Shown here: positions 1 to 7,964 of the stretch, one piece after another
How the letters are laid out: each line of letters begins with the position of its first letter
How positions within the stretch are numbered: position 1 is the first letter of the stretch
Assembly (NCBI GenBank): GCA_003282965.1
Contig: QBYF01000006.1
Location: 1 to 55,329, forward strand
Direction: 5' to 3'
Length of the DNA stretch: 55,329 nucleotides
Origin: Pelagibacteraceae bacterium AG-325-E13
Lineage (GTDB): Bacteria > Pseudomonadota > Alphaproteobacteria > Pelagibacterales > Pelagibacteraceae
Program-made: the position numbers and the translations under genes
The notes under the pieces: generated by a model
The model's database searches: none
Told to the model about the DNA's origin: nothing
The model's input: only the letters and a program-made list of their open reading frames with translations

Positions 1-725
1 AACAACTTGGAGGTTCTTCTATAACTTTAAATCCAGATGGAATTCATTATGGAAAAGGTGATGAAACTTTAAAAGATACTGCAAAAGTATTAACAGAATA
101 CGTGGATATAGTTATGCTTAGAACATCATTGCATAAAAATCTTGAAGAGTTTGGTAAACATTTAAAAATACCAATAATAAACGGTCTCTCTGACGAAGGA
201 CATCCTTGCCAAATTATGTCGGATATTCTTACCTTTGAAGAGTCTCAAGGGTCAATTGAAAATAAAACTATTTCTTGGCTAGGAGATGGAAATAACAACA
301 TGTCAAATTCTTTGATAGAGGCAGCGGGAAAATTCAGTTTTCAATTGAAGATTGGATGTCCTAATAAATATACCCCAAATAAAAAGATACTAAGCTGGGC
401 TAAAAAAAATAAAGTAAATCTTTTAGTTACAAAAGACCCTAAGGAGGCGGTTAAGGACTCTGATTGCGTAATGACTGATAAATGGGTTTCTATGAATGAT
501 AAGGTAAATAAAAAATTAAAAAAGAAAACTTTAAAAGGCTATCAAGTTAATAAAAAGTTAATGCAATTAGCAAAATCTGATGCAATTTTCATGCACTGCT
601 TACCTGTAGGAAGAGGCGAAGAAGTAACCGATGAAGTGATTGATGGAAAGCAGTCTGTAGTTTGGAGACAAGCTCTTAACAGAGTACATGCTCAAAAAAG
701 TATTATTAACTGGTGTTTGAATTAA
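1..725 (+). CDS. argF: ornithine carbamoyltransferase, 3' part
   Basis: Catalyses citrulline formation from ornithine and carbamoyl phosphate in arginine synthesis (cytoplasmic). The reading frame is open from base 3, beginning QLGGSSITL, so the gene is cut by the window edge. The GTG at 102 is internal and not the true start. About 240 residues remain, covering the ornithine-binding half. The conserved catalytic motif FMHCLPVGRG and the C-terminal VWRQALNRVHAQ stretch are present. The N-terminal carbamoyl-phosphate loop (STRT) lies outside the window. Its stop codon overlaps that of the convergent cytochrome c gene (TTAA, 722-725). Confidence 0.95.
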   Translation, partial: QLGGSSITLNPDGIHYGKGDETLKDTAKVLTEYVDIVMLRTSLHKNLEEFGKHLKIPIINGLSDEGHPCQIMSDILTFEESQGSIENKTISWLGDGNNNMSNSLIEAAGKFSFQLKIGCPNKYTPNKKILSWAKKNKVNLLVTKDPKEAVKDSDCVMTDKWVSMNDKVNKKLKKKTLKGYQVNKKLMQLAKSDAIFMHCLPVGRGEEVTDEVIDGKQSVVWRQALNRVHAQKSIINWCLN

Positions 726-1267
726 GGTAGAGGTTTTGGACTACTACTTTTTGAATTCATGTATAATATAACTGAAGCCCTATCTTTTTCTTTTCTCAAA
801 CCAGCAAATGCCATTTTAGTTCCTTTTATGTAAGCCTGAGGTTTAATTAAATAAGCATTCATTTCTTCAAAATCCCATGCTTTGCCATATGCGACCATTG
901 CTTTAGAATATTTATAATCAGAAACTGATCCTGCGGTTCTTCCAATTACTTCCCACAAGTTTGGTCCAATCATATTTTTTCCGTCACTTGCTATCATATG
1001 ACAGGCGCTACATTTTTTGAAAACTTTTTCTCCATGAGCAATATCTCCAAGAGCCAAAAGTTCAGCAATATTAATCTTCTCCTCTGCTTTCATTTCAGAA
1101 CTAGCAGAAGTTTGAGTTGGAGCCATTTCTAAACCCTCAATTTTATAGGCAGATTCTTTTGGTTTCTCTACATGAAAAAGAACATCAGTAAATTTCCCAA
1201 TGCCTATAACAATAAGAACAGTAAGAAGAATTGCAGCAATGATTTTATTTATTTCAAAACTATCCAT
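722..1267 (-). CDS. membrane-anchored c-type cytochrome (CycM / cytochrome c552 type)
   Basis: A 181-residue protein. An uncleaved-looking N-terminal membrane helix (about residues 9-25) is followed by a low-complexity linker (about 35-65) and a class I cytochrome c domain. The heme-binding motif CSACH is at residues 86-90, and the probable axial methionine lies in KGTKMAF near residue 152. In alphaproteobacteria, membrane-anchored cytochromes of this kind carry electrons between the bc1 complex and the aa3 oxidase, so it may serve the cox operon at 33371-38841. That partner assignment is inference. Convergent with argF and divergent from kdsB. Confidence 0.88.
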   Translation of the reverse strand: MDSFEINKIIAAILLTVLIVIGIGKFTDVLFHVEKPKESAYKIEGLEMAPTQTSASSEMKAEEKINIAELLALGDIAHGEKVFKKCSACHMIASDGKNMIGPNLWEVIGRTAGSVSDYKYSKAMVAYGKAWDFEEMNAYLIKPQAYIKGTKMAFAGLRKEKDRASVILYMNSKSSSPKPLP

Positions 1268-1339
1268 AATTTTGATAAATACTTATCTGACATATAACAC
1301 GACTACATAAAAAAAACTTAATATTACTATATATTATTT

Positions 1340-1354
1340 GCGTCTTTGAGACGC
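1340..1354. promoter_or_regulatory. GC-rich perfect hairpin just upstream of kdsB
   Basis: GCGTCT-TTG-AGACGC forms a 6-bp perfect stem with a 3-base loop, extended by a T-A pair on the outside. It ends 6 nt before the kdsB ATG at 1361, in otherwise nearly pure A/T leader sequence. No T-run follows, so it is not a standard terminator. It sits where a ribosome binding site would be, and none is visible. A translational control element or protein-binding palindrome is possible; the function is unknown. Confidence 0.45.
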
Positions 1355-1360
1355 ACAATT

Positions 1361-2104
1361 ATGAACAAAACTGCAATAATAATACCTTCCAGACTTGATG
1401 CTCAAAGATTTCCTAATAAACCTCTTAAATTTATAAACAATAAAGAGATGATTTTACATGTTTATGACGCAGCTATTAAGTCAAATACTGGAGAAGTTTA
1501 TGTTGCAACACCAGATGATAAAATAATTGATGTAGTAAAAAACTCCGGGGGTAATGCAATTAAAACATCTTTAAATCATGAAACAGGAACAGACAGAATA
1601 TTTGAAGTATTTAAACAAACATTAAAAGAAGAGCCAAAAATTATAATTAATTTACAAGGAGATATGCCGAACATTGAACCTCAGGCAATTTCCAATTTGG
1701 TTTCTTATATGAATAATGGCAAATGTGATATCGGAACACTAGCAAGTGATTTTAATTCCATGAAGGAGATAGACGACCCAAATGCAGTTAAAGTAGCCGT
1801 AAAAGAAAAATTTTCAAAAAATACTTTTTTAAATGCATGTGATTTTTTTAGAACCAGTACTAATTCGACTTATAATTTATATCATCATATTGGTATTTAT
1901 GCCTTTACTAATGAAGCGTTGTTAAGGTATGTAAGTTTAAAAAGATCTAAATTGGAATTAGAAAGAAAACTAGAACAACTTAGAGCCCTAGAAAATAATA
2001 TGTCGATACATGTTGGATACATAGAATCTTCCCCATTAAGTGTTGACACTGAAGAAGATCTGACTGAAGTTAAAAATTTGATGGAAAAAAATGAACAAAA
2101 TTAA
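1361..2104 (+). CDS. kdsB: 3-deoxy-manno-octulosonate cytidylyltransferase
   Basis: Activates Kdo with CTP to CMP-Kdo for lipopolysaccharide inner-core assembly. The nucleotidyltransferase N-terminus IIIPSRLDAQRFPNKPL and the INLQGDMP metal/nucleotide-binding motif are both visible, and the length (247 residues) is normal. I prefer the ATG at 1361 over the in-frame TTG at 1346, because the TTG forms the loop of a GC hairpin and the family starts close to the IPSR motif. It overlaps pheA by 14 nt, so translation is probably coupled. CMP-Kdo is the substrate of WaaA, encoded at 25180-26451. Confidence 0.93.
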   Translation: MNKTAIIIPSRLDAQRFPNKPLKFINNKEMILHVYDAAIKSNTGEVYVATPDDKIIDVVKNSGGNAIKTSLNHETGTDRIFEVFKQTLKEEPKIIINLQGDMPNIEPQAISNLVSYMNNGKCDIGTLASDFNSMKEIDDPNAVKVAVKEKFSKNTFLNACDFFRTSTNSTYNLYHHIGIYAFTNEALLRYVSLKRSKLELERKLEQLRALENNMSIHVGYIESSPLSVDTEEDLTEVKNLMEKNEQN

Positions 2105-2933
2105 AATTGCTATACAGGGTGAACTTGGTGCTTATTCTCATATTGCAGCTAACAGTTTATTTAAAGATGCTGAGATTAAAACTTGTGCGTCCTTTGAAGA
2201 AGCATTTAAACAAGCTTATGAAGATGAGAATTTTAAGATTATCATTCCTATAGAAAATTCATTAGCAGGCAGAGTTGCAGATATACATTATTTATTTCCA
2301 AAGTATAAATTGCAAATACACGGAGAGTATTTTTTAAATGTTGAACATAATTTACTTTGCAAACCTGACGCGACGATAAAAGATATTAAATTTGTCAGAA
2401 GTCATGCTCAAGCTATTGGTCAATGTCAAAAAATAATAAAAAAAAATAAATTTCAACCTATAATTTCAGCTGATACAGCGGGATCTGCTAAAGACTTAGC
2501 TGAGGGAAATGATAAAACTATCGCAGCAATCGCATCTGAACTTTCTGCAAGAACATATAAATTAAAAATTTTAGAAAAAAACATAGAGGATGAAGAAGGT
2601 AATGTTACTCGTTTTCTTATAATGGGAAAGAACATAGAACAACCAGAATTAAACAAAGAAAAAAAATTTATAACTAGTTGTATTTTTAGAGTTAAAAGTG
2701 AACCATCGGCTCTTTATAAATGTTTGGGAGGATTTGCGACTAATCAAGTTAATTTAACAAAATTAGAAAGCTTTTCAGTTAAAAATACTTTTGATCAGGC
2801 TAATTTTTATTTGGATTTAGAGGGTCATCTTGAAGAATCGAGCGTAAGAAAAGCAATGGAGGAACTTGGCTTCCATACTGAAACTTTACATATATTAGGC
2901 GTGTATGAAGCCTCAACATTTAGGCAAAAATAG
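2091..2933 (+). CDS. pheA: prephenate dehydratase with ACT domain
   Basis: Converts prephenate to phenylpyruvate in phenylalanine synthesis. It is a 280-residue monofunctional enzyme without a chorismate mutase domain. The catalytic NVTRF motif lies near residue 170, followed by a C-terminal ACT domain (about 195-270). The Phe-binding ESRP motif of the enterobacterial enzyme reads ESFS here, within LTKLESFSV. As I recall, alphaproteobacterial enzymes often have ESYM there, so this is probably lineage-typical, though allosteric control may differ. It starts inside the end of kdsB. Confidence 0.93.
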   Translation: MNKIKIAIQGELGAYSHIAANSLFKDAEIKTCASFEEAFKQAYEDENFKIIIPIENSLAGRVADIHYLFPKYKLQIHGEYFLNVEHNLLCKPDATIKDIKFVRSHAQAIGQCQKIIKKNKFQPIISADTAGSAKDLAEGNDKTIAAIASELSARTYKLKILEKNIEDEEGNVTRFLIMGKNIEQPELNKEKKFITSCIFRVKSEPSALYKCLGGFATNQVNLTKLESFSVKNTFDQANFYLDLEGHLEESSVRKAMEELGFHTETLHILGVYEASTFRQK

Positions 2934-2955
2934 TCCACAAATTTCAAATCTAGCC

Positions 2956-2985
2956 TTGTAGTATTTAAATTGATCTTGATATACT
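2956..2985 (+). promoter_or_regulatory. sigma70-type promoter of the SRP RNA
   Basis: A -35-like TTGTAG (2956-2961) and a -10 TATACT (2980-2985) are separated by 18 nt. The -10 lies 6-7 nt upstream of the predicted 5' end of the SRP RNA. It presumably also drives dnaX-ybaB-recR. Inferred from position and consensus only. Confidence 0.6.
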
Positions 2986-2991
2986 CATATT

Positions 2992-3083
2992 GAGGTTGGC
3001 ATCAGGTGGATGTTTCATAAACCCGGTCAGGTCTGAAAAGAAGCAGCCGTAGTGAAAATTGTTCAGGTTGTTGCCTGCCTCTT
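2992..3083 (+). ncRNA. ffs: signal recognition particle RNA, small (4.5S) type
   Basis: Contains the hallmark apical SRP helix-8 sequence GGTCAGGTCTGAAAAGAAGC followed by AGCCGTAGTG. This includes the Ffh-binding symmetric and asymmetric loops. The ends GAGGTTGGCA and TGCCTGCCTC pair with one internal mismatch to close a roughly 92-nt hairpin. It binds Ffh and targets nascent inner-membrane proteins to FtsY. The 3' end lies about 3 nt from the dnaX ATG. The ends are estimated from pairing and may be off by a few bases. Confidence 0.95.
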
Positions 3084-3086
3084 TAA

Positions 3087-4763
3087 ATGACAGAAAATAA
3101 AATTTTAGCTCTAAAATATAGACCTCAAGAATTTAAAGATTTGATAGGTCAAGAAGTAATGGCTCAAACTATTACAAATGCTATTAAGCTAGGTAAAACT
3201 CCTAATGCTTATCTTCTTACAGGAATTAGAGGCGTGGGAAAAACAACAACAGCTAGATTAATTGCCAAAGCATTGAATTGTGAAAAAAGTATTGATGAAA
3301 AAATAAAATGCTCTGGTGAAAATTTTTGCCCGACATGCAAAGAGATTATTAGCTCTAATCACATGGATATTTTAGAAATGGATGCCGCTTCTAAAACAGG
3401 AATAGACGATATAAGAGAATTAATTGAAAATTCAAAGTACAGCCCTACAAGCGCAAAGTATAAAATTTTTATTATTGATGAAGTTCACATGCTTTCAAAG
3501 CAAGCCTTTAATGGTTTGCTTAAAACCTTAGAAGAGCCACCTCCTAGTTTAAAATTTATTTTAGCTACTACGGAAGTTAGAAAAATACCTGTAACTATTT
3601 TATCTAGGTGTCAAAGATTTGATCTTAAAAGAGTAAGTATTGATAAACTTTGCAGTCATTTAAAAAATATTTCAGATAAAGAAGCTGGAAAAATTTCAGA
3701 AGACGCAATTAAATTAATTGCAAGAACATCAGAGGGATCAGTTAGAGATGCAATATCGCTTTTGGATCGAGCTTTAATCTCTCAGTCTATTAGTGAAAAT
3801 AAATTAATTGAAGAGACAAATGTTCGAGAAATGCTAGGCCTGGCAGATAGAAGTAAAATTATATCTTTATTTAAAGAAGTTTTAAGTGGAAAAGAGAAAG
3901 AAGCTTTGAAATATTTACGAGAACTAATCAACGATGGAATAGATGCTAAAAACTTTTTAAATGATATTTTAGAAGTTCTTTATCTTTTTAGCAGAAGCAT
4001 AAATTTAGGTTCTATTGAGAAAGACATGACCACCTCAGAGGCTGAGGTCCAAATGGTACATGAGTATTCTAAGAATATAGACATGCAAGATATAGGATTA
4101 TTTTGGCAACTTACAATCAAAACAATTGATGATCTTAGAATTGTAGGAAATGAAAATTTGACATTGGAAATGTATATCATGCAATTAGTTCATCTTAAAA
4201 ATATTGAAAATAAAACCGAAGTATATGAAAATAATGTGCAAGAAGGTAAGTCTTCTAGAGAAAATAATTTAGTTAGTGAAAATAAAATAGAGGAGAATTT
4301 AGAACAAAATTTATCTACCCAAATTAAAAATCAATTAAAAAATACAGACCAAATTAAAAAAAATCCAATAAAAGACATGTCTCCTAAAGCTAAAGTCGAG
4401 ATTAAAAATTTTCAAGATTTAATTGATTTAGCAAATAAAGAAAAAGAAGTAGAGCTTAAATTTGATCTAGAGAGAAATGTAAAGTTAGTGAGTTTTAATA
4501 AAGGGAAGATCGATATTAGTTTCAATGAGAAATTAAATCAAAGTTTTATTAAAAATCTAACTGAAAAATTATTACTTTGGACAGGCGAAAGGTGGATTAT
4601 ATCATTAAGTAAAAATAGTAACGCCAAAAGTATATATGAACAAAATATGGAAAAAAAATCATTTGAATTTAAAAAGTTTGAGGAAAGTGATTTAGCCAAA
4701 CAAATAAAAGAGACATTTCCCGACGCGGAACTTATAGCTATTCAAGAGGACAGCAATGACTAA
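3087..4763 (+). CDS. dnaX: DNA polymerase III subunits gamma/tau
   Basis: Clamp-loader ATPase of the replisome. Walker A is GIRGVGKTT (about residues 46-54). The four zinc cysteines are at about 65, 75, 81 and 84, the Walker B/DEVH motif is at 131-134, and the SRC arginine-finger motif SRCQRFDL is near residue 170. Domain III ends near residue 375. A charged, Asn/Lys-rich linker and a tau-type C-terminal domain follow (558 residues in all). The ATG is about 3 nt after the SRP RNA and has no Shine-Dalgarno sequence. An A8 run at 4356-4363 may allow a short gamma-like product (see findings). It overlaps ybaB by 8 nt. Confidence 0.96.
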   Translation: MTENKILALKYRPQEFKDLIGQEVMAQTITNAIKLGKTPNAYLLTGIRGVGKTTTARLIAKALNCEKSIDEKIKCSGENFCPTCKEIISSNHMDILEMDAASKTGIDDIRELIENSKYSPTSAKYKIFIIDEVHMLSKQAFNGLLKTLEEPPPSLKFILATTEVRKIPVTILSRCQRFDLKRVSIDKLCSHLKNISDKEAGKISEDAIKLIARTSEGSVRDAISLLDRALISQSISENKLIEETNVREMLGLADRSKIISLFKEVLSGKEKEALKYLRELINDGIDAKNFLNDILEVLYLFSRSINLGSIEKDMTTSEAEVQMVHEYSKNIDMQDIGLFWQLTIKTIDDLRIVGNENLTLEMYIMQLVHLKNIENKTEVYENNVQEGKSSRENNLVSENKIEENLEQNLSTQIKNQLKNTDQIKKNPIKDMSPKAKVEIKNFQDLIDLANKEKEVELKFDLERNVKLVSFNKGKIDISFNEKLNQSFIKNLTEKLLLWTGERWIISLSKNSNAKSIYEQNMEKKSFEFKKFEESDLAKQIKETFPDAELIAIQEDSND

Positions 4764-5076
4764 CTTTTCCGATATGCTTTCAAAAGCAAAAGCTATGCAA
4801 GATAAGATGAAAGAAGCTCAAGAAAAAATTAAAAATATCGAAGTAGAGGGTTTTGGAGGTGGAAATCTTGTGAAAGTAATTTTGACAGGAGATTATGAAT
4901 TAAAATCAATTATCATTAGTGAAGAAGCAAAAAAAGAAGATCAAGAAATAGTTAATGATTTAATTGTAGCTGCTTATAATAATGCGAAAGAAAACTTAAA
5001 AAAGAAATCAGCTGAAGAACTGTCAAAGGTTACAGGTGGATTAAATTTACCTGCTGATTTCAAACTACCTTTTTAA
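4756..5076 (+). CDS. YbaB/EbfC family nucleoid-associated protein
   Basis: A 106-residue protein with the family's N-terminal amphipathic helix (MLSKAKAMQDKMKEAQEKI), the central VEGFGGGNLVKV strand and the C-terminal TGGLNLP motif. Family members are homodimeric DNA-binding proteins, and the dnaX-ybaB-recR order is widely conserved. It overlaps dnaX by 8 nt and shares one base with the recR start, so the three are almost certainly translationally coupled. Confidence 0.93.
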   Translation: MTNFSDMLSKAKAMQDKMKEAQEKIKNIEVEGFGGGNLVKVILTGDYELKSIIISEEAKKEDQEIVNDLIVAAYNNAKENLKKKSAEELSKVTGGLNLPADFKLPF

Positions 5077-5681
5077 TGGACAATAATATTCCTGAAATAA
5101 ATGAGCTGATAAAACAATTTTCTAAACTTCCTGGTTTAGGACCTAAGTCTGCAAAGAGAATTATTTTAAAATTGATTAATAATAAAGACAGTATGGTAAA
5201 GCCATTAGCTAAGTCGTTGGCTCAAGTATATAAAAATGTAGTACGTTGCGTTGATTGTGGAAATTTAAAAATAATGGATAAAGTTTGTATATGTTCCAGC
5301 AATAATGCTTATGATAAAATCTGCGTAGTTGAGAACTTGGCAGATATGTGGGTGATCGACTCCGCAAATATTTTTAAAGGCCATTATCACATTTTAGGTG
5401 GAACATTAAATTCAAGTGAAAACTATGAGCAAAAGAATTTATTAATAGATTCTTTAGTAAAAAGAATTAAAAAAAATAGTCTTAAGGAGGTAATTATTGC
5501 TACAAGCGCAACAGTAGAGGGACAAACTACGGCACATTATATTGAAGATACAATTAAAAATGATAAAATCAAAATTACAAAATTAGCCCAAGGATTACCA
5601 GTTGGGGGCGAGATAGAACAATTAGATGATGGTACATTATTCTCAGCTTTTAAGAATAGAGTACCAGTAACTAGCTCTTAA
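5076..5681 (+). CDS. recR: recombination mediator protein RecR
   Basis: Works with RecO/RecF to load RecA at gaps and breaks. It is 201 residues, normal length. The N-terminal helix-hairpin-helix [12 protein letters not shown], a Cys zinc finger (about residues 55-70) and a Toprim domain with [10 protein letters not shown] are visible. The last two zinc cysteines read C-I-C rather than the usual C-x2-C: the third Cys is one residue later than in E. coli RecR while the fourth stays in register. Its stop overlaps that of glcB on the other strand (TTAA). Confidence 0.94.
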   Translation: MDNNIPEINELIKQFSKLPGLGPKSAKRIILKLINNKDSMVKPLAKSLAQVYKNVVRCVDCGNLKIMDKVCICSSNNAYDKICVVENLADMWVIDSANIFKGHYHILGGTLNSSENYEQKNLLIDSLVKRIKKNSLKEVIIATSATVEGQTTAHYIEDTIKNDKIKITKLAQGLPVGGEIEQLDDGTLFSAFKNRVPVTSS

Positions 5682-7846
5682 GCAGATTTTTTTCTCTCTA
5701 ATCTTTTTTGATGTAAAAGTGGCTCGGTATACCCTGAAGGCTGAATTCTTCCTTTAAAAATTAAATCACAAGCAGCTGAAAAGGCTATAGACCCCTCAAA
5801 ATTGTCAGACATTTTTTTATAACTAGATCTACCGTTTCTATTATAAGCCGGATCTTTTTCATTTTGTTGATCTACAATCTTAGCCATTTTTTTCATAACT
5901 GACAAAACCTGTTCTTTCGTACAAATATCATGGTGTAACCAGTTAGCTATATGCTGAGAGGAAATTCTAAGTGTTGCTCGATCCTCCATTAAACCTATGT
6001 TATTTATATCTGGAACTTTCGAACAACCAACACCTTGATCAATCCATCTTACAACATAGCCTAAAATACCTTGGGCATTATTTTCTATTTCTCGATTAAT
6101 TTCTTCAACAGACCAATTTGGCCTGTCAGCTTTAGGTATTTCTAAAAGATCTTTTAATTTTGCTTTATCTCTAGACTTAATTGTTTTTTGTTCTTCAAAT
6201 ACATTTACTTTATGGTAATGGGTAGCATGAAGAGTGGCAGCAGTTGGTGAAGGCACCCAAGCACAATTAGCTCCAGATTTAGGATGACCTATCTTTTGAT
6301 CCATCATATCTTTCATTTTGTCCGGCATAGCCCACATGCCTTTACCAATTTGAGCTTTACCTGAAAACCCACAATCTAAACCTATGTCAACATTCCAGTT
6401 TTCATATGAATTCAGCCATAAAGATTTTTTCATTTCTCCCTTAAAAATCATTGGTCCTGACTCAAATGAAGTGTGCATTTCATCTCCAGTTCTATCTAAA
6501 AAACCTGTATTAATAAAAACTATTCTATCTTTTACTTCTCTTATGCATTCTTTTAAATTAACTGTTGTTCTTCTTTCTTCATCCATAATACCAACCTTAA
6601 TAGAGTATCTTTTAATTTTTAGAGCATCTTCTACTTTTCCAAATAAAGTATTTGTAAAAGCGACTTCCTCTGGTCCATGCATTTTTGGTTTAACGATGTA
6701 AAATGAGTTTGTTTTTGAATTAGTTTTACTTTTAAAATCATGAAGGGCGCATAAGGTAGAGATAAAGGCGTCCATTATTCCTTCTGGGATTTCAGATTTA
6801 TCTTTTAAGATAATGGCGGGGTTAGTCATTAGGTGCCCAACGTTTCGATTTAATAATAAAGCTCTTCCATGTAGTGTAATTTTTGAACCATCTTTAGAAA
6901 TATAATTTCTATCAGGGTTAAGCTTACGAACAAATTTTTTTCCATTTTTTTCCATATTCGCTTGTAAATTGCCCTTCATTAACCCTAGCCAATTTCTGTA
7001 GCATTTTACTTTATCTTCTGCATCTACAGCAGCTACAGAGTCCTCATTATCCACTATAGTAGAAATAGCTGACTCAATGATAACATCTGAAATATTTGCC
7101 AGATCTTCTTTTCCAATTAAACTTGTTGGGTCAATTATAATGTCTACGTGTAAATTATTATTTTTAAGAAGTATTGAAGTTGGTTCAGTTTTTTTTCCAC
7201 TAAAGCCTATAAATTGATTTTTGTTTTTTAAATAATCTTTTTTATCATTTTTAATTAGTATTAATTCTCCATCTTCAATTAGAATTTTAGAAATTTCTTG
7301 CCAGCTTTGAGTTTTTAGAGGAAATATTTGATTTAAAAATTTTCTAACATGAGAAATAACTTTATTTCCTCTTTCTTTATTATAAGCTGATCCTTTTTCA
7401 CCTGGAATCACGTCAGTTCCATATAAAGCATCATACATACTTCCCCAACGAGCATTAGCTGCATTAATGGCATATCTTGCATTATCTACCGGAACAACCA
7501 ACTGTGGTCCTGCTATCGAGGAAATTTCTTCGTCTACATTTGAGGTATTTATTTTAAAGTCTCCTTTTGCCTCCACAAGATATGAGATTGATTTTAAAAA
7601 ATTCATATATTCATTTTTATCAAAATCTTTACCGGCATTTTCTTTATGCCAAGCATCAATTTTTTTTTGAATATTTTCTCTTTTCTGGATAAGTGTTTTA
7701 TTTATTGGAGCTAATTCGTGAACCACTTTTCCAAATCGTTCCCAAAAATCATCAGATTTAATTTCTGTACCAGGTAAAATCTCTTCATTTACAAATTCAT
7801 ACAAAGTTGAATTTATACTTAGGTCATTTTTATTAATATAACTCAT
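5678..7846 (-). CDS. glcB: malate synthase G
   Basis: Condenses glyoxylate with acetyl-CoA to malate, feeding two-carbon carbon into the TCA cycle. It is 722 residues, the normal length for the large monomeric G form. Visible motifs include [10 protein letters not shown] with the catalytic-region acidic residues, [17 protein letters not shown], and [20 protein letters not shown]. The gene stands alone. In described SAR11 genomes malate synthase is preceded by a glycine riboswitch; none is visible in the 118 nt upstream here. Confidence 0.96.
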   Translation of the reverse strand: MSYINKNDLSINSTLYEFVNEEILPGTEIKSDDFWERFGKVVHELAPINKTLIQKRENIQKKIDAWHKENAGKDFDKNEYMNFLKSISYLVEAKGDFKINTSNVDEEISSIAGPQLVVPVDNARYAINAANARWGSMYDALYGTDVIPGEKGSAYNKERGNKVISHVRKFLNQIFPLKTQSWQEISKILIEDGELILIKNDKKDYLKNKNQFIGFSGKKTEPTSILLKNNNLHVDIIIDPTSLIGKEDLANISDVIIESAISTIVDNEDSVAAVDAEDKVKCYRNWLGLMKGNLQANMEKNGKKFVRKLNPDRNYISKDGSKITLHGRALLLNRNVGHLMTNPAIILKDKSEIPEGIMDAFISTLCALHDFKSKTNSKTNSFYIVKPKMHGPEEVAFTNTLFGKVEDALKIKRYSIKVGIMDEERRTTVNLKECIREVKDRIVFINTGFLDRTGDEMHTSFESGPMIFKGEMKKSLWLNSYENWNVDIGLDCGFSGKAQIGKGMWAMPDKMKDMMDQKIGHPKSGANCAWVPSPTAATLHATHYHKVNVFEEQKTIKSRDKAKLKDLLEIPKADRPNWSVEEINREIENNAQGILGYVVRWIDQGVGCSKVPDINNIGLMEDRATLRISSQHIANWLHHDICTKEQVLSVMKKMAKIVDQQNEKDPAYNRNGRSSYKKMSDNFEGSIAFSAACDLIFKGRIQPSGYTEPLLHQKRLERKKSA

Positions 7847-7964
7847 AATTCTTAAATATTTTACCTCATCTTATAAGTATATCTAATGATTAATTACTTT
7901 TATTTAAGACAATTTATTGACGCAATTAAATTCTAATTATAGTAGAATTCAATAACTTTTATAT
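7847..7964. promoter_or_regulatory. divergent promoter region glcB / accA
   Basis: Only 118 nt separate the two start codons. On the plus strand TTGACG (7917-7922) and TATAGT (7938-7943), spaced 15 nt, could serve accA. On the minus strand a TATACT (7876-7881 reversed) may be the -10 of glcB. The region is almost pure A/T. I see no paired GGAGAG / ACCGA-type glycine-aptamer core on the glcB strand. Confidence 0.4.
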
